A stretch of 64,000 nucleotides of DNA from Flemingiibacterium sp045586505 (GTDB lineage: Bacteria; Bacillota; Clostridia; Oscillospirales; CAG-272). Numbering within the stretch: position 1 is the first letter of the stretch; every line of letters begins with the position of its first letter. Below the pieces are notes generated by a model. The model was not told the DNA's origin. It saw nothing but the letters and a program-made list of their open reading frames with translations, and ran no database searches. The position numbers and the translations under genes were made by a program. The DNA lies in the NCBI GenBank assembly GCA_045586505.1, contig JAZNAL010000035.1, positions 1 through 64,000 on the forward strand. Reading direction: 5' to 3'. Positions 6,986 to 14,482 of the stretch are shown one piece after another.

Positions 6986-8119
6986 AAAACTAGGGGCTGC
7001 CAAAATAGCAGCCCCTTTGTATATTTTAACAGGTAATTCTACGACATACTCCTTATCATTACCATTGATTTCAACAATAGCCTTTGCGATAACCGTAAAC
7101 TTACCATCCTCAAATTCAAAATGTTTGAGATATTCAAAGTCGAAATTCTTAATCAATTTAAATGATTTATCGTGCCCTATAAATATTCCTTCAAATACAT
7201 CGTCAGATGACTCCAATGGAAGCTCTGTTCCATTCGCGTTTACAAGTTTTACATCTATATACTTTATCAAAATTTCTCCATTTGTCATATTTTTTATCGT
7301 CGCAGTAAACGCAGACGAATCTGATGAGTCAATTTCGGAAAGTTTATATGTTCCGCGTTCAGATTTAATAGTTAGCTTTACATTATCTTGAGATACCGAA
7401 ATCGACCTTGAACAAGTAGGATAATAGAATGAATAGTACAATGTTACAAGCAATATGGCACTTATAATCAGCCCGACCACCAGCATAATATGCCGCTTCT
7501 TGAGTTTTGGGATTCCTTGCTTTTCAGGTACAAGTTTGCATCTAAACATAATAGGCATCATTACGCCAAAAAAAGCTACTAGCAACACAGCCTCAAACGG
7601 AAACAATGTAATATTCTTTATTATGGTTGGAATTAGATAATACATCAACCCTTCCCCTTTACTATTAACAAAAAAGTATCGAAGTGGGGCATTTAAAACG
7701 ATATTGCAAGTAAAAGCAACCAAAAATCTAGACATTATTATTTTGCTAGCTGATAGTTTGGAACGCCATAACATTAATGAAAAAATCAATGAACCCACAA
7801 TTTCGGGAATTACAAATATCGGAATCCAACCCTTTCCTTCAACTAAAACTCCTATCGTATCACTAATGACGGCACCAATAATTGCTATGACCGGTCCAAA
7901 TATTGTAGAACCTATTGCATTTATAAAATAACCAATATTGACCTCCAAATCCGGTCCCACTTCTATATCGATTGGCTTTAGTATAATACGCAGAGCCACT
8001 AAAATGGCAGCAACACACAGTATGCGAATATCTAGAAGTTGCATCTTTGCATCTTTCCAATATCCGCGTGAAAATGGATTTCGGTAAATTGGGGCGTTTC
8101 TCAAATCTTGTTTTTTCAT
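6758..8119 (-). CDS. Folate-family ECF transporter S component, C-terminally extended reading frame
   Basis: 453-codon frame. Residues about 27-225 form a multi-pass membrane protein of ECF S-component type (folate family: IGYFINAIGSTIFGPV, ISDTIGVLV segments). After a further membrane segment (about 235-255) comes a roughly 120-residue beta-rich, probably extracellular domain. At residue about 371 the frame enters the terminator hairpin and continues 77 codons antisense to the SLH gene with no recognisable content, so the original stop has probably been lost (for example at the TAC before the hairpin). The ATG is preceded by AGGAGG. A THF riboswitch upstream supports folate uptake, which needs the shared ECF energising module located elsewhere. 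Confidence 0.82.
   Translation of the reverse strand: MKKQDLRNAPIYRNPFSRGYWKDAKMQLLDIRILCVAAILVALRIILKPIDIEVGPDLEVNIGYFINAIGSTIFGPVIAIIGAVISDTIGVLVEGKGWIPIFVIPEIVGSLIFSLMLWRSKLSASKIIMSRFLVAFTCNIVLNAPLRYFFVNSKGEGLMYYLIPTIIKNITLFPFEAVLLVAFFGVMMPIMFRCKLVPEKQGIPKLKKRHIMLVVGLIISAILLVTLYYSFYYPTCSRSISVSQDNVKLTIKSERGTYKLSEIDSSDSSAFTATIKNMTNGEILIKYIDVKLVNANGTELPLESSDDVFEGIFIGHDKSFKLIKNFDFEYLKHFEFEDGKFTVIAKAIVEINGNDKEYVVELPVKIYKGAAILAAPSFSVKSDHTSQHLCRRTAGHRCVCVNAAVTVAAQDAGTVQPAKCALRPCGNRFAVSEYRDAVTAGDAGQAGDDHSRL
6992..7019. terminator. Bidirectional terminator
   Basis: Perfect 9-bp stem AGGGGCTGC / GCAGCCCCT with a 7-nt loop. The T tail on the minus strand is AGTTTTT and on the plus strand TTTGTATATTTT. 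It serves the SLH gene but also lies inside the open frame of the opposing transporter gene. Confidence 0.85.
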
Positions 8120-8185
8120 AAATAAAAATACCTCCTATCGACAGTCATTCCGTACTTGCCACATATAGGAGATATCTCCGTTATG

Positions 8186-8287
8186 TAACAGCGGGATGCA
8201 ACTCTGATACCGCAGGTGCTGTGACCTTTCGTTCCCACGACAACTCCCCGTTCATGGGACACTTTACGCATCAGAATCTACTCTGTG
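8186..8287 (-). promoter_or_regulatory. Tetrahydrofolate (THF) riboswitch
   Basis: In the minus-strand leader of the folate transporter gene the conserved blocks of the class appear in order: GAGUAG near the 5' end, UGCGUAAAGUGU, a GGGGAGUUGUCGU block, CGAAAGGUCAC, CCUGCGGUAUCAGA and the 3' UUGCAUCCCGCUGU. These match the published THF riboswitch consensus as I remember it. Just downstream, GGAGAUAUCUCC, ahead of the AGGAGG ribosome site, suggests translational control by sequestering the ribosome site. Folate binding would lower FolT synthesis. Confidence 0.85.
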
Positions 8288-8314
8288 TTTTGTTAAAATT
8301 TATCTGCTGTAATA

Positions 8315-8343
8315 ATGATATCACAATCGGGACGAAAAATCAA
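8315..8343 (-). promoter_or_regulatory. Promoter of the folate transporter transcript
   Basis: Minus-strand TTGATT (8338-8343), 17-bp spacer, TATCAT (8315-8320). It is placed about 28 bp before the riboswitch. Confidence 0.6.
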
Positions 8344-8467
8344 GTCATAATCCGCACTATTTGGATAAAATCCGGAAAATATTTCTGTGCACTTTTTCGT
8401 CTTTTCGCTTCCTTCAGGGGTCTACTAAAAAAAACAAAAAAACTGAAAATATTTTTTCTAAAACCAC

Positions 8468-8496
8468 TTGACAAACAGTCCGTGTTGTGATATAAT
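8468..8496 (+). promoter_or_regulatory. tRNA operon promoter
   Basis: TTGACA (8468-8473), 17-bp spacer, TATAAT (8491-8496): full consensus, 44 bp before tRNA-Met. The stretch 8344-8467 otherwise shows nothing recognisable. Confidence 0.88.
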
Positions 8497-8539
8497 AGAC
8501 AAGCACCGTGATTGCAAACAGCATCATGGAAAGCGATAT

Positions 8540-8616
8540 GGCGGAGTAGCTCAGCTGGCTAGAGCAACCGGTTCATACCCGGTAGGTCATGGGTTCAAGT
8601 CCAATCTCCGCTACCA
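8540..8616 (+). tRNA. tRNA-Met (CAT), elongator type
   Basis: 77 nt with encoded CCA. Acceptor GGCGGAG pairs with CTCCGCT (terminal G-U); D arm AGCTCAGCTGGCTAGAGC; anticodon stem CCGGT / ACCGG around TTCATAC; T loop TTCAAGT. It lacks the C1:A72 mismatch and GGG/CCC anticodon stem of an initiator. A lysidine-modified tRNA-Ile cannot be fully excluded. Confidence 0.93.
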
Positions 8617-8642
8617 TTTTCTCGGCCAATAGGCTGGGATAT

Positions 8643-8717
8643 GGCCCGTTGGTCAAGCGGTTAAGACACGGCCCTTTCACGGCTGTAACATGGGTTCGAT
8701 TCCCGTACGGGTCACCA
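8643..8717 (+). tRNA. tRNA-Glu (TTC)
   Basis: 75 nt with encoded CCA. Acceptor GGCCCGT pairs with ACGGGTC; anticodon TTC in CCTTTCAC; T arm with GTTCGATTC. Its 3' end is the prophage attachment site. The gene remains intact after integration. Confidence 0.95.
8701..8717. other. Left attachment site core (attL) in tRNA-Glu 3' end
   Basis: TCCCGTACGGGTCACCA is repeated exactly at 49488-49504, and its last nine bases (GGGTCACCA) also recur at 49313-49321 inside the integrase gene. Prophage sequence starts at 8718. Confidence 0.75.
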
Positions 8718-8726
8718 AACAAGAAT

Positions 8727-8776
8727 AAGGCGAACACCCCCGATATCGTGATGATAGGTCGGGTGTTCGCCTTTTC
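8727..8776 (+). terminator. Terminator after tRNA-Glu, supplied by the prophage
   Basis: 13-bp stem AAGGCGAACACCC (8727-8739) with its complement at 8761-8773, followed by TTCTGTTTCT. It lies inside the prophage side of attL, so it replaces the host terminator displaced to the other end. Confidence 0.85.
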
Positions 8777-8869
8777 TGTTTCTATATCATAAAAAACTTA
8801 GCGCGAACATCTATAAATACCTTTTCATAATCGGTAATATATTCCCTGTACCTTTCTACGTTTTACAGG

Positions 8870-8875
8870 TATAAT
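8870..8875 (+). promoter_or_regulatory. -10 box of the left-end cargo genes
   Basis: TATAAT at 8870-8875 lies 21 bp before the ATG at 8897. A -35 match is weak (CCTGTA region near 8847), so the promoter may need an activator or a different spacing. Confidence 0.4.
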
Positions 8876-8896
8876 GGCGTGAAAGGATGTCGAAAA

Positions 8897-9187
8897 ATGA
8901 TAAATTTTGTCAGCATGGGAATACTCCTTGCCACCGCCAGAAAAGAAAAACACATCTCGCAGGAGCGTGCCGCCGAGTGGGCAGACGTGTCTGTTGAAAC
9001 TATCCGCAACATCGAGCACGGGTGCACATTTCCCCGAATGGAAACGGTGTTCGCCCTGTGGGATATTTACGGGCTCCCGCGAGATGATATTTGGAATTAC
9101 TTTAGCAGGAGCCATTATGTGGATGAGCAGATGAAGAAGTATGGCATCGAAGATTACCAAGATGCTGCTGAACTTACCACGGCTTGA
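8897..9187 (+). CDS. XRE-family helix-turn-helix regulator (prophage left end)
   Basis: 96 residues from the ATG at 8897 (SD GAAAGGA). The N-terminal two-thirds is a Cro/CI-type HTH: LLATARKEKHISQERAAEWA, VSVETIRNIEHG, then PRMETVFALWDIYGLPRDDI. The C-terminal tail is acidic and of unknown role. It lies on the strand opposite to the late genes, directly upstream of the Spo0A-C-like gene, so it may control expression of the left-end cargo in the lysogen. It is distinct from the phage immunity repressor at 47.1 kb. Confidence 0.85.
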   Translation: MINFVSMGILLATARKEKHISQERAAEWADVSVETIRNIEHGCTFPRMETVFALWDIYGLPRDDIWNYFSRSHYVDEQMKKYGIEDYQDAAELTTA

Positions 9188-9219
9188 TGTCCTTAAATAA
9201 AAAAGAAAGGAATTTAGCT

Positions 9220-9633
9220 ATGAACCACTGCAACGACGACGATTACATCTATTTATCCCTACTGCACTTAGGATCGGTTATGTGGAATCAATCATCTAAA
9301 CGCCTACTGCGCGCACTTCAGTATGTCACATCAAACGACGTCATAACCGAAGGACCGGTAAAATGTCTCTATGCAGAGCTGGCGATCTCGCAGAAATGCA
9401 ACTACAGCGTTATCGAGCGCTCACTAAGGTATGCGGTTGGGCGAATGTGGCAATGTAGCAGCGCTGAGTGCTCAAGGCTGCTGTATCATTCTAAGAAAGC
9501 CCTGCCTTGTCCGTCTGTGTCGGAGTTTATATGTCTCTACGCAGATGCATTCAAGCGCGGCGACATCAAGGCTTGGGTAGATGAGATGGAAGAAGCGAAG
9601 GAGGATGTTCCTATGGATATTACGACATATTAA
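9220..9633 (+). CDS. Stand-alone Spo0A C-terminal (DNA-binding) domain-like protein
   Basis: 137 residues from the ATG at 9220, preceded by AAAGAAAGGA; an ATG at 9187 overlapping the previous stop is a weaker alternative. Residues about 10-70 follow the Spo0A effector-domain pattern: LLHLGSVMWNQSSKRLLRAL, then VKCLYAELA and the recognition-helix region SVIERSLRYAVGRMW (compare VERAIRHAIEVAW in Spo0A). No receiver domain is present, so it cannot be phosphorylated like Spo0A. It may bind 0A-box-like sites in host or phage DNA. The remaining C-terminal 60 residues are unrecognised. Confidence 0.7.
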   Translation: MNHCNDDDYIYLSLLHLGSVMWNQSSKRLLRALQYVTSNDVITEGPVKCLYAELAISQKCNYSVIERSLRYAVGRMWQCSSAECSRLLYHSKKALPCPSVSEFICLYADAFKRGDIKAWVDEMEEAKEDVPMDITTY

Positions 9634-9655
9634 GTATGCTGTGATTATGAAAAAA

Positions 9656-9685
9656 CTCCGGGGCGTACTGCTCCGGAGATTTTAC
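9656..9685 (+). terminator. Probable terminator
   Basis: CTCCGG / CCGGAG stem with an 11-nt loop followed by ATTTTA, 22 nt after the Spo0A-C-like gene. Confidence 0.5.
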
Positions 9686-9822
9686 ATGGAAAAATATAGA
9701 ATGCTGCGTGTATCTTGGCGGACGCCCGCAATATTCTATCTGTACCAAACCCAAAGGATTTGATAGGTTCATTATATCATATCTCTTTGGGAATGTCAAG
9801 AATTATTAAGGAGAATGATACT

Positions 9823-10158
9823 ATGAAAAACGACACACAAGCAACAAACAACTCTGCACGCGATGTTCTTTTTGAAGCAGAAAGCCAATCTACCGAGCTT
9901 CAGGTAGAGCTCCAACGCCTCAAATCCCTTTTATATTTCCTCAGCGATTTTTTTGAATACGAAACGCTGGATCCCGACAGCCCCAATGAGTCCACCCGTA
10001 CACATTCATATTGTTTGCTTGCACACTACCGCGAATATCAGAGTATATTTGAGATTGCATTTAACACGGTGTGCACTTTGAACTCGTCGGCGGGCGCATT
10101 GAGCGATACGATTTCCACTGTGCTTGACGGCATGAAGAAATTTAGGCAAGCGATATGA
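9823..10158 (+). CDS. Hypothetical protein (111 aa), prophage left end
   Basis: The ATG at 9823 is preceded by AAGGAG. Not recognised. The sequence is predicted mostly helical; a Leu-rich heptad-like stretch at about 28-45 (LQVELQRLKSLLYFLSDFF) suggests oligomerisation or partner binding. No signal peptide or membrane segment. It lies on the plus strand with the two regulators, separated from them by a probable terminator, and is convergent with the lysis genes. Confidence 0.6.
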   Translation: MKNDTQATNNSARDVLFEAESQSTELQVELQRLKSLLYFLSDFFEYETLDPDSPNESTRTHSYCLLAHYREYQSIFEIAFNTVCTLNSSAGALSDTISTVLDGMKKFRQAI

Positions 10159-10171
10159 GCAAATATTACAA

Positions 10172-10202
10172 ATCCCTCCGAGGAGCATACCTTGGAGGGT
10201 TC
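10172..10202. terminator. Terminator between convergent cargo and lysis genes
   Basis: CCCTCCGAGG ... CCTTGGAGGG imperfect stem followed by TT on the plus strand; the minus strand side has a weaker tail. Confidence 0.5.
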
Positions 10203-10223
10203 GTTTAATGGTGTTTTCTACGC

Positions 10224-10571
10224 CTATTCACTCTTGCCAGACTCAATATACCCCGAAATGGCGGCGTTTGCTTCCCATTTCTTTTTGGCAATCTTGAGCG
10301 CATCCTCTACCCACTTTTTAAGCATCTTGCTCGTGATAAACGTCTTAATAATAGTAGGCAGCTTAGGGTATATCTCGTCAATGACGCTTGCCAGCTTCAG
10401 CACCCCCGTGCCACCGCCGTATTCCTTCTCGGCTGCGGTAACAAGCGCCACAAGCATATCCATCACGACGGACTTGTTGCCCTTAAATACCGCGAATATT
10501 AAAGCGCCCGCCGCAAGAGCTATAAGGAGAAGGAAATCCCAATTTTCGATAATGTAGTTAACCACGTTCAT
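10224..10571 (-). CDS. LLH-family holin-like protein
   Basis: 115 residues. One membrane segment (about 10-29, WDFLLLIALAAGALIFAVF) is followed by a helical cytoplasmic region (MLVALVTAAEKEYGGGTGVLKLASVIDEI split by a Gly turn) and a basic C-terminus. The AAEKEYGGGTG-xx-K pattern is typical of LLH-family phage holins. It is the last gene of the late operon, after a second small membrane protein and the muramidase. It probably forms the membrane lesion for lysis. Confidence 0.75.
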   Translation of the reverse strand: MNVVNYIIENWDFLLLIALAAGALIFAVFKGNKSVVMDMLVALVTAAEKEYGGGTGVLKLASVIDEIYPKLPTIIKTFITSKMLKKWVEDALKIAKKKWEANAAISGYIESGKSE

Positions 10572-10807
10572 GTGATATCCTCACTTTCTTCGGCTTTTGC
10601 CGATTCTTTTTTTATTTTTGCCTCTTCCCGTATCTTTACAACCTCGATAATGCCGCTGACCATAGCTTCAAGACCTGTGATACCCATGAGTGCTGTGCAG
10701 TAGGGAGATAAATCTATCCCTGTCATCACATTGAGTATCTCCGACAGCAAGAAGAATGCGGCGACGAAGCTGAACCACGATATAAGGAATATTTTAAGAA
10801 ATCTCAC
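10568..10807 (-). CDS. Small two-helix membrane protein, lysis module
   Basis: 79 residues from the GTG at 10807, which overlaps the muramidase stop as GTGA and has GGGAGGCG upstream; an ATG at 10828 is less likely. Two hydrophobic stretches (about 5-25 and 35-55) and a charged C-terminal tail (KIREEAKIKKE). The small size, topology and position suggest a holin, antiholin or spanin-like accessory. It overlaps the following holin gene by 4 bp (ATGA). Confidence 0.65.
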   Translation of the reverse strand: MRFLKIFLISWFSFVAAFFLLSEILNVMTGIDLSPYCTALMGITGLEAMVSGIIEVVKIREEAKIKKESAKAEESEDIT

Positions 10808-11697
10808 ACCGCGCCTCCCAGCTTGCATATGAGGTCGGGGAGGTACTGCACCTTGTTAGCCACACCGCGCCAATATTCGGGCGTATTGATGATGCCTACC
10901 GCGTGAAGTCTGCCAAGTGCCGCCTCAAAGGCGAGCTTTTCGGGATGCACGCGAATAGCATTGCTGTTTATGTACGCCTCTGCCTTGATAAGAAGCTCGT
11001 CCAGGTAACGCACATCCTCGCAGTGCCCGCACCAATACGCGGGGCTGCCGATAACTCCCGCCGCCGCAAGACGGCACACAGTGGGTATCGCCGGGGAGAA
11101 ATATCCCTCGTTTACATCGCACACACCGTTTACACCGGGTACTCGGTCGGTACCCTTCTGCCATATGCGTGTGTTCGGCACTGCCATAGGCTTTGTCACA
11201 CCGTAATGTGCAAGCCATATATCAGCAATGTTGAATGCGCCACTGGGGAAACGGTACTTAATATAGTCGGGGTTGGTGTACAGCATAGGTCTAAACCCGC
11301 GTTTCTTAACAGTAAGCATGAACTGCTTAACTATTTCGGAAAGTGTGCCGGGAGCAATGCCCGATAGATACATTTCGCTCTCCACGTCTACAGCCGCCCA
11401 CAGTGTGATGCGGTCACGGTACGGAGCGATAATGGAGCAGAAGTATTCCGCTTCCTCTATCGCCTCATACTCGTCCTTGGCAGTCATGTAGTGGTACACA
11501 CCACAGGCAAGCCCTGCTTTGGATGCTGCCTCGATGTTGCGCTTGAATTTGCCGTCCGTAAAGCGAGGGAGCAGACGTGTTGCCGCGCCCTCTCCGCGTC
11601 CCTGTGTCGCCTTGATCATAGCGAAATCATAACCTGCCGCTTTGACCTTTCCCCAATCGATGACACCCTGCAGTGTCGATACGTCGATTCCTTTCAT
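10804..11697 (-). CDS. Endolysin: GH25 muramidase with two C-terminal repeats
   Basis: 297 residues. The GH25 lysozyme domain covers about 1-200: MKGIDVSTLQG with the conserved Asp, ACGVYHYM, the catalytic-site strand AAVDVE, and the C-terminal strand IWQKGT. Then come two roughly 35-residue repeats of pattern RLxAxGxIxxPxYW...VxYLxxLxxK (about 209-243 and 263-297), which probably bind the cell wall. It cleaves the MurNAc-GlcNAc bond. No signal peptide is seen, so release needs the holins. SD GAGGG before the ATG. Confidence 0.9.
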   Translation of the reverse strand: MKGIDVSTLQGVIDWGKVKAAGYDFAMIKATQGRGEGAATRLLPRFTDGKFKRNIEAASKAGLACGVYHYMTAKDEYEAIEEAEYFCSIIAPYRDRITLWAAVDVESEMYLSGIAPGTLSEIVKQFMLTVKKRGFRPMLYTNPDYIKYRFPSGAFNIADIWLAHYGVTKPMAVPNTRIWQKGTDRVPGVNGVCDVNEGYFSPAIPTVCRLAAAGVIGSPAYWCGHCEDVRYLDELLIKAEAYINSNAIRVHPEKLAFEAALGRLHAVGIINTPEYWRGVANKVQYLPDLICKLGGAV

Positions 11698-11714
11698 GTG
11701 TGTATCCCTCTCCC

Positions 11715-12053
11715 TTATTCATCTCGTATTATCAGCGGAAGCTCGTCCACGTCTTTCATAAGAAGCTTTGCATCACCGTTGCCGCCAAGCTCATCGTGGT
11801 ACAGATCGTGCCACTTATGAAGCATGCGGCGGTCTTCGTATGTGATTCGCCCTCTCTCTATATGCTTCTCGCATTCGTTTCGAATGGCATAAAGCATCAG
11901 ATACCGTACCGCCGTAGTCTGCATGATGCATTTGTTAGACTGCGCGTCAGCCTTTGAATCCGCGCGCTTGATTTTATAGAGTAGAATACTCATTACTCCC
12001 GTGGCAATCGCTGCGCCGATGCCTCCCGAGAGAATAAGTGCCGCTATTTCCAT
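11715..12053 (-). CDS. Phage membrane-anchored small protein
   Basis: 112 residues. One N-terminal membrane segment (about 4-26, Gly/Ala/Ile-rich) is followed by a soluble helical domain with many charged residues. Similar single-pass proteins precede endolysins in clostridial prophages. Not otherwise recognised. SD GGAGGTAATATA; starts at the stop of the upstream gene. Confidence 0.6.
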   Translation of the reverse strand: MEIAALILSGGIGAAIATGVMSILLYKIKRADSKADAQSNKCIMQTTAVRYLMLYAIRNECEKHIERGRITYEDRRMLHKWHDLYHDELGGNGDAKLLMKDVDELPLIIRDE

Positions 12054-12235
12054 TATATTACCTCCGTATAATCAACGCCGTAAAGGTTAAACAATCCCCT
12101 TACAGCATCGTCCTTGATTATCTTTTTCTGCTGACCTTGATTCAGCGCATCGTATACCGTTTGCAAAGCATCGCGCGTTGTGATCTTTGCAGCGGTCACG
12201 GCGGCATTTAACTGTTCTTTCGTTATTCGTTTCAC
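12053..12235 (-). CDS. Hypothetical phage protein (60 aa)
   Basis: The GTG start at 12235 overlaps the preceding stop by 4 bp (GTGA). Short helical protein (KRITKEQLNAAVTAAKITT...). Placed with tail-fibre accessory genes; function unknown. Confidence 0.55.
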   Translation of the reverse strand: MKRITKEQLNAAVTAAKITTRDALQTVYDALNQGQQKKIIKDDAVRGLFNLYGVDYTEVI

Positions 12236-12450
12236 AATTGTACCCCCAATTCTCCGAGCGCGGCTTGATAGTCAGCTTCGGTTGCATCATCCTCGCTCGG
12301 TTCGCCCTCTGCCGTCATAGCGGCGTATTCTTCCTCGGCGATCTCATGGAACGCCGCCGCGTCCATGTCTTCGGCGAGATAGATTTCTCTACCGCATATC
12401 ACTCCATTCGTGAGGACGCGCCCCTCTGATGCTGTTATTGTTTCTCTCAT
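12232..12450 (-). CDS. Hypothetical tail-associated protein (72 aa)
   Basis: Very acidic C-terminal half (EEEYAAMTAEGEPSEDD then EADYQAALGELGV). Small proteins ending in an AALxxLGV-type motif are common directly after tail-fibre genes in Firmicute phages. SD AAGGAGGAAGC. Function unknown. Confidence 0.6.
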   Translation of the reverse strand: MRETITASEGRVLTNGVICGREIYLAEDMDAAAFHEIAEEEYAAMTAEGEPSEDDATEADYQAALGELGVQL

Positions 12451-12462
12451 GGTGCTTCCTCC

Positions 12463-13146
12463 TTATACGAGTGATATAGTCCAATTCGGTTTTGTCGCAA
12501 TAAGCGTCTCCCACTCATCCGCCGTAAATGCCGCTTCTTTTGCGGTTTTGCTGAAAGTTGCTGTTTTGCCTGTAGCGGTTGCAGATAAAGCATTTATCAC
12601 ACTCTCTATACTTGCCTTTGACAACTTAATACAAGGCGAAAGCGATATATCCTGACCAATAGTGCCACCCATTGTTACATTTACAAGTTTATCGCACCCC
12701 GCAAATGTATTTGACAATGTGGTGGTTTCCTTAACGTGGAATAGTCGTATAGTTACAAGTTCCGAATCTGCGAAACAATAAGCGGCATTATTATCATTGG
12801 CATATATTGACACTTTAGTATCGGTCACAGCGCTGGCACTGAATATATATCTGCCTGTTGTCGTGCCGTTTGATACCCGAATGTCGTACAGCGGATTGTA
12901 GTTGCTGTTGTTCCATTTTGTGTTTGAAAAAGCGTAATAATAATTTGACAACTCGCCGTAGTTTTGGAAAACGTCCCAAAACGACTCACGCTCATCTTCT
13001 TTTCCAACCTCATATCTGCTGTCATAGCAATCAAGCGTTGCTTGCACAGCTTCGGTGAGAGTGAGGTTATTAGCGTTATAAATATGGAGCTTGTTTTTTA
13101 TCGCCGCTATGAGTGACTCGATACGCTTTTTTGATTCAAGTGCCAT
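12463..13146 (-). CDS. Putative tail-fibre or surface-binding protein
   Basis: 227 residues. A helical N-terminal region (1-45, typical of minor tail proteins: LTLTEAVQATLDCYD) is followed by a beta-rich part that resembles BspA-like leucine-rich elements (FAGCDKLVNVTMGG, LSPCIKLSKASIESVINAL, ending in TADEWETLIATKPNWTISL). Such domains often contact the host surface. Overlaps the upstream gene by 1 bp. Confidence 0.6.
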   Translation of the reverse strand: MALESKKRIESLIAAIKNKLHIYNANNLTLTEAVQATLDCYDSRYEVGKEDERESFWDVFQNYGELSNYYYAFSNTKWNNSNYNPLYDIRVSNGTTTGRYIFSASAVTDTKVSIYANDNNAAYCFADSELVTIRLFHVKETTTLSNTFAGCDKLVNVTMGGTIGQDISLSPCIKLSKASIESVINALSATATGKTATFSKTAKEAAFTADEWETLIATKPNWTISLV

Positions 13147-14465
13147 TACTCCGCCACCCCACTTCCGATGGTGTTAAGTAATGCGGAGTCAACAACACCC
13201 GTGTATATGCTCCCTCTCGGCGGCTGGAATATAAGCCCCTGTGCGCCGCTCTGCTTCGATATCATGCAGTTTACACGCATATCCGAAGTAGGGCTACTGT
13301 CAGCCGCAAATATAACCTGCGACGAGCCAAACGCCGCGCAGTATACATCATTTGCAACGTATGCCGCCGCGCTCTCTGCTGTGGGCGAGACCGTCACACA
13401 ATATTCGCTATGCGCTTCGGCTGTAGGCACGGCACAGTAAATAAGCCACGGAGTGAGTCGCATCTTGAATTTGAGAACATAGTCACCCGCCGCAAGTGGT
13501 ACACTACGCTGAGCATATATATGTACGGTATTTTTAGGCTGTCGAGCAACATGCACATATTTAATACCATCACTAGTGGCAATAGAAATCTTGGTATCAG
13601 GATTCTGGCTCTTGTACTTATGGGCTTCGATATTGTCGCTCAACAGATTGGTGCTTGCGCCTGCTTTGTAAACGCCAACAGCTGTAATATCATACGGATG
13701 TATGTGCGCTTCCTTTTTACCACCACGGAAGGCTGGTGCGAAATTCGTCGCATCCTCTGCAAGCGTAAACGGAAGTTCGTACTCTTGCCATTCGTATGAG
13801 GGAACGATGGAGTTATCGTCCTCTGCAAGAACTATAATATTCGGAGCACTACGTATTGTGCCTGTGAAGTAACCCACTCGCATCTGCTTTGTAACTCCGT
13901 ATGTGCCGGAGTCATCAACCCAACCGTCCGCAGGCAGGTGGGCGATGGACGAGATTGGCTTTGACTCACTTGCTATCTCAGCCTTGTCCGCCTCAGTGAG
14001 CGCATATGTATCACCGTCCATGACCTCGAACGATTTTTCACCGCTTGCATCATAGAATGTGACTCTGTGACCGCCGTCGATATCGTTTATGTCGACCTTT
14101 TGCATATCTATTATCTGCTGAAATATATTTGGCGTTGGCTCTTTCGCGCTGTCACCGGGAGTTGTACCGAAATGGACCATTATTGGCGGCGCCCAAAGTG
14201 TAGGACGGATCTGGTTTAAGCTAAAGCCATACACACCTATTTGCATATACCCGCCTTTTTTTACGCACTCCCATGGGATATCGCACTTATCATTTTCCAG
14301 TGCTTTTTCCTTAACTTCATATCCGCTATTGAAAACAGCAATCTTTGTGTACCCGTCCCATGAATGATCAAATATAAATTCAACATTATATACATTGACA
14401 GAGCCCGCCACAATAGTCTCATCCTCGATGATGGTAACATTTACACCATTTACATCGAATTTCAT
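13146..14465 (-). CDS. Baseplate/tail-fibre protein
   Basis: 439 residues from the ATG at 14465 (SD GGGGAAGG); the frame extends upstream to 14486 without a ribosome site. The N-terminus (MKFDVNGVNVTIIEDETIVAGSVN region) matches the small beta domain that starts many Firmicute upper-baseplate/fibre proteins. The middle has linker-like segments (HRVTFYDASGEKSFEVMDG) and the C-terminus is beta-rich and probably trimeric. Host-range determinant by position. Confidence 0.65.
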   Translation of the reverse strand: MKFDVNGVNVTIIEDETIVAGSVNVYNVEFIFDHSWDGYTKIAVFNSGYEVKEKALENDKCDIPWECVKKGGYMQIGVYGFSLNQIRPTLWAPPIMVHFGTTPGDSAKEPTPNIFQQIIDMQKVDINDIDGGHRVTFYDASGEKSFEVMDGDTYALTEADKAEIASESKPISSIAHLPADGWVDDSGTYGVTKQMRVGYFTGTIRSAPNIIVLAEDDNSIVPSYEWQEYELPFTLAEDATNFAPAFRGGKKEAHIHPYDITAVGVYKAGASTNLLSDNIEAHKYKSQNPDTKISIATSDGIKYVHVARQPKNTVHIYAQRSVPLAAGDYVLKFKMRLTPWLIYCAVPTAEAHSEYCVTVSPTAESAAAYVANDVYCAAFGSSQVIFAADSSPTSDMRVNCMISKQSGAQGLIFQPPRGSIYTGVVDSALLNTIGSGVAE

Positions 14466-14482
14466 AATGCCGCACCTTCCCC

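Noticed and set aside
8589..8792. Plus-strand frame across tRNA-Met and tRNA-Glu
   Set aside because: It overlaps two tRNA genes. Only its last 24 codons matter, as the predicted integrase tail in the excised phage.
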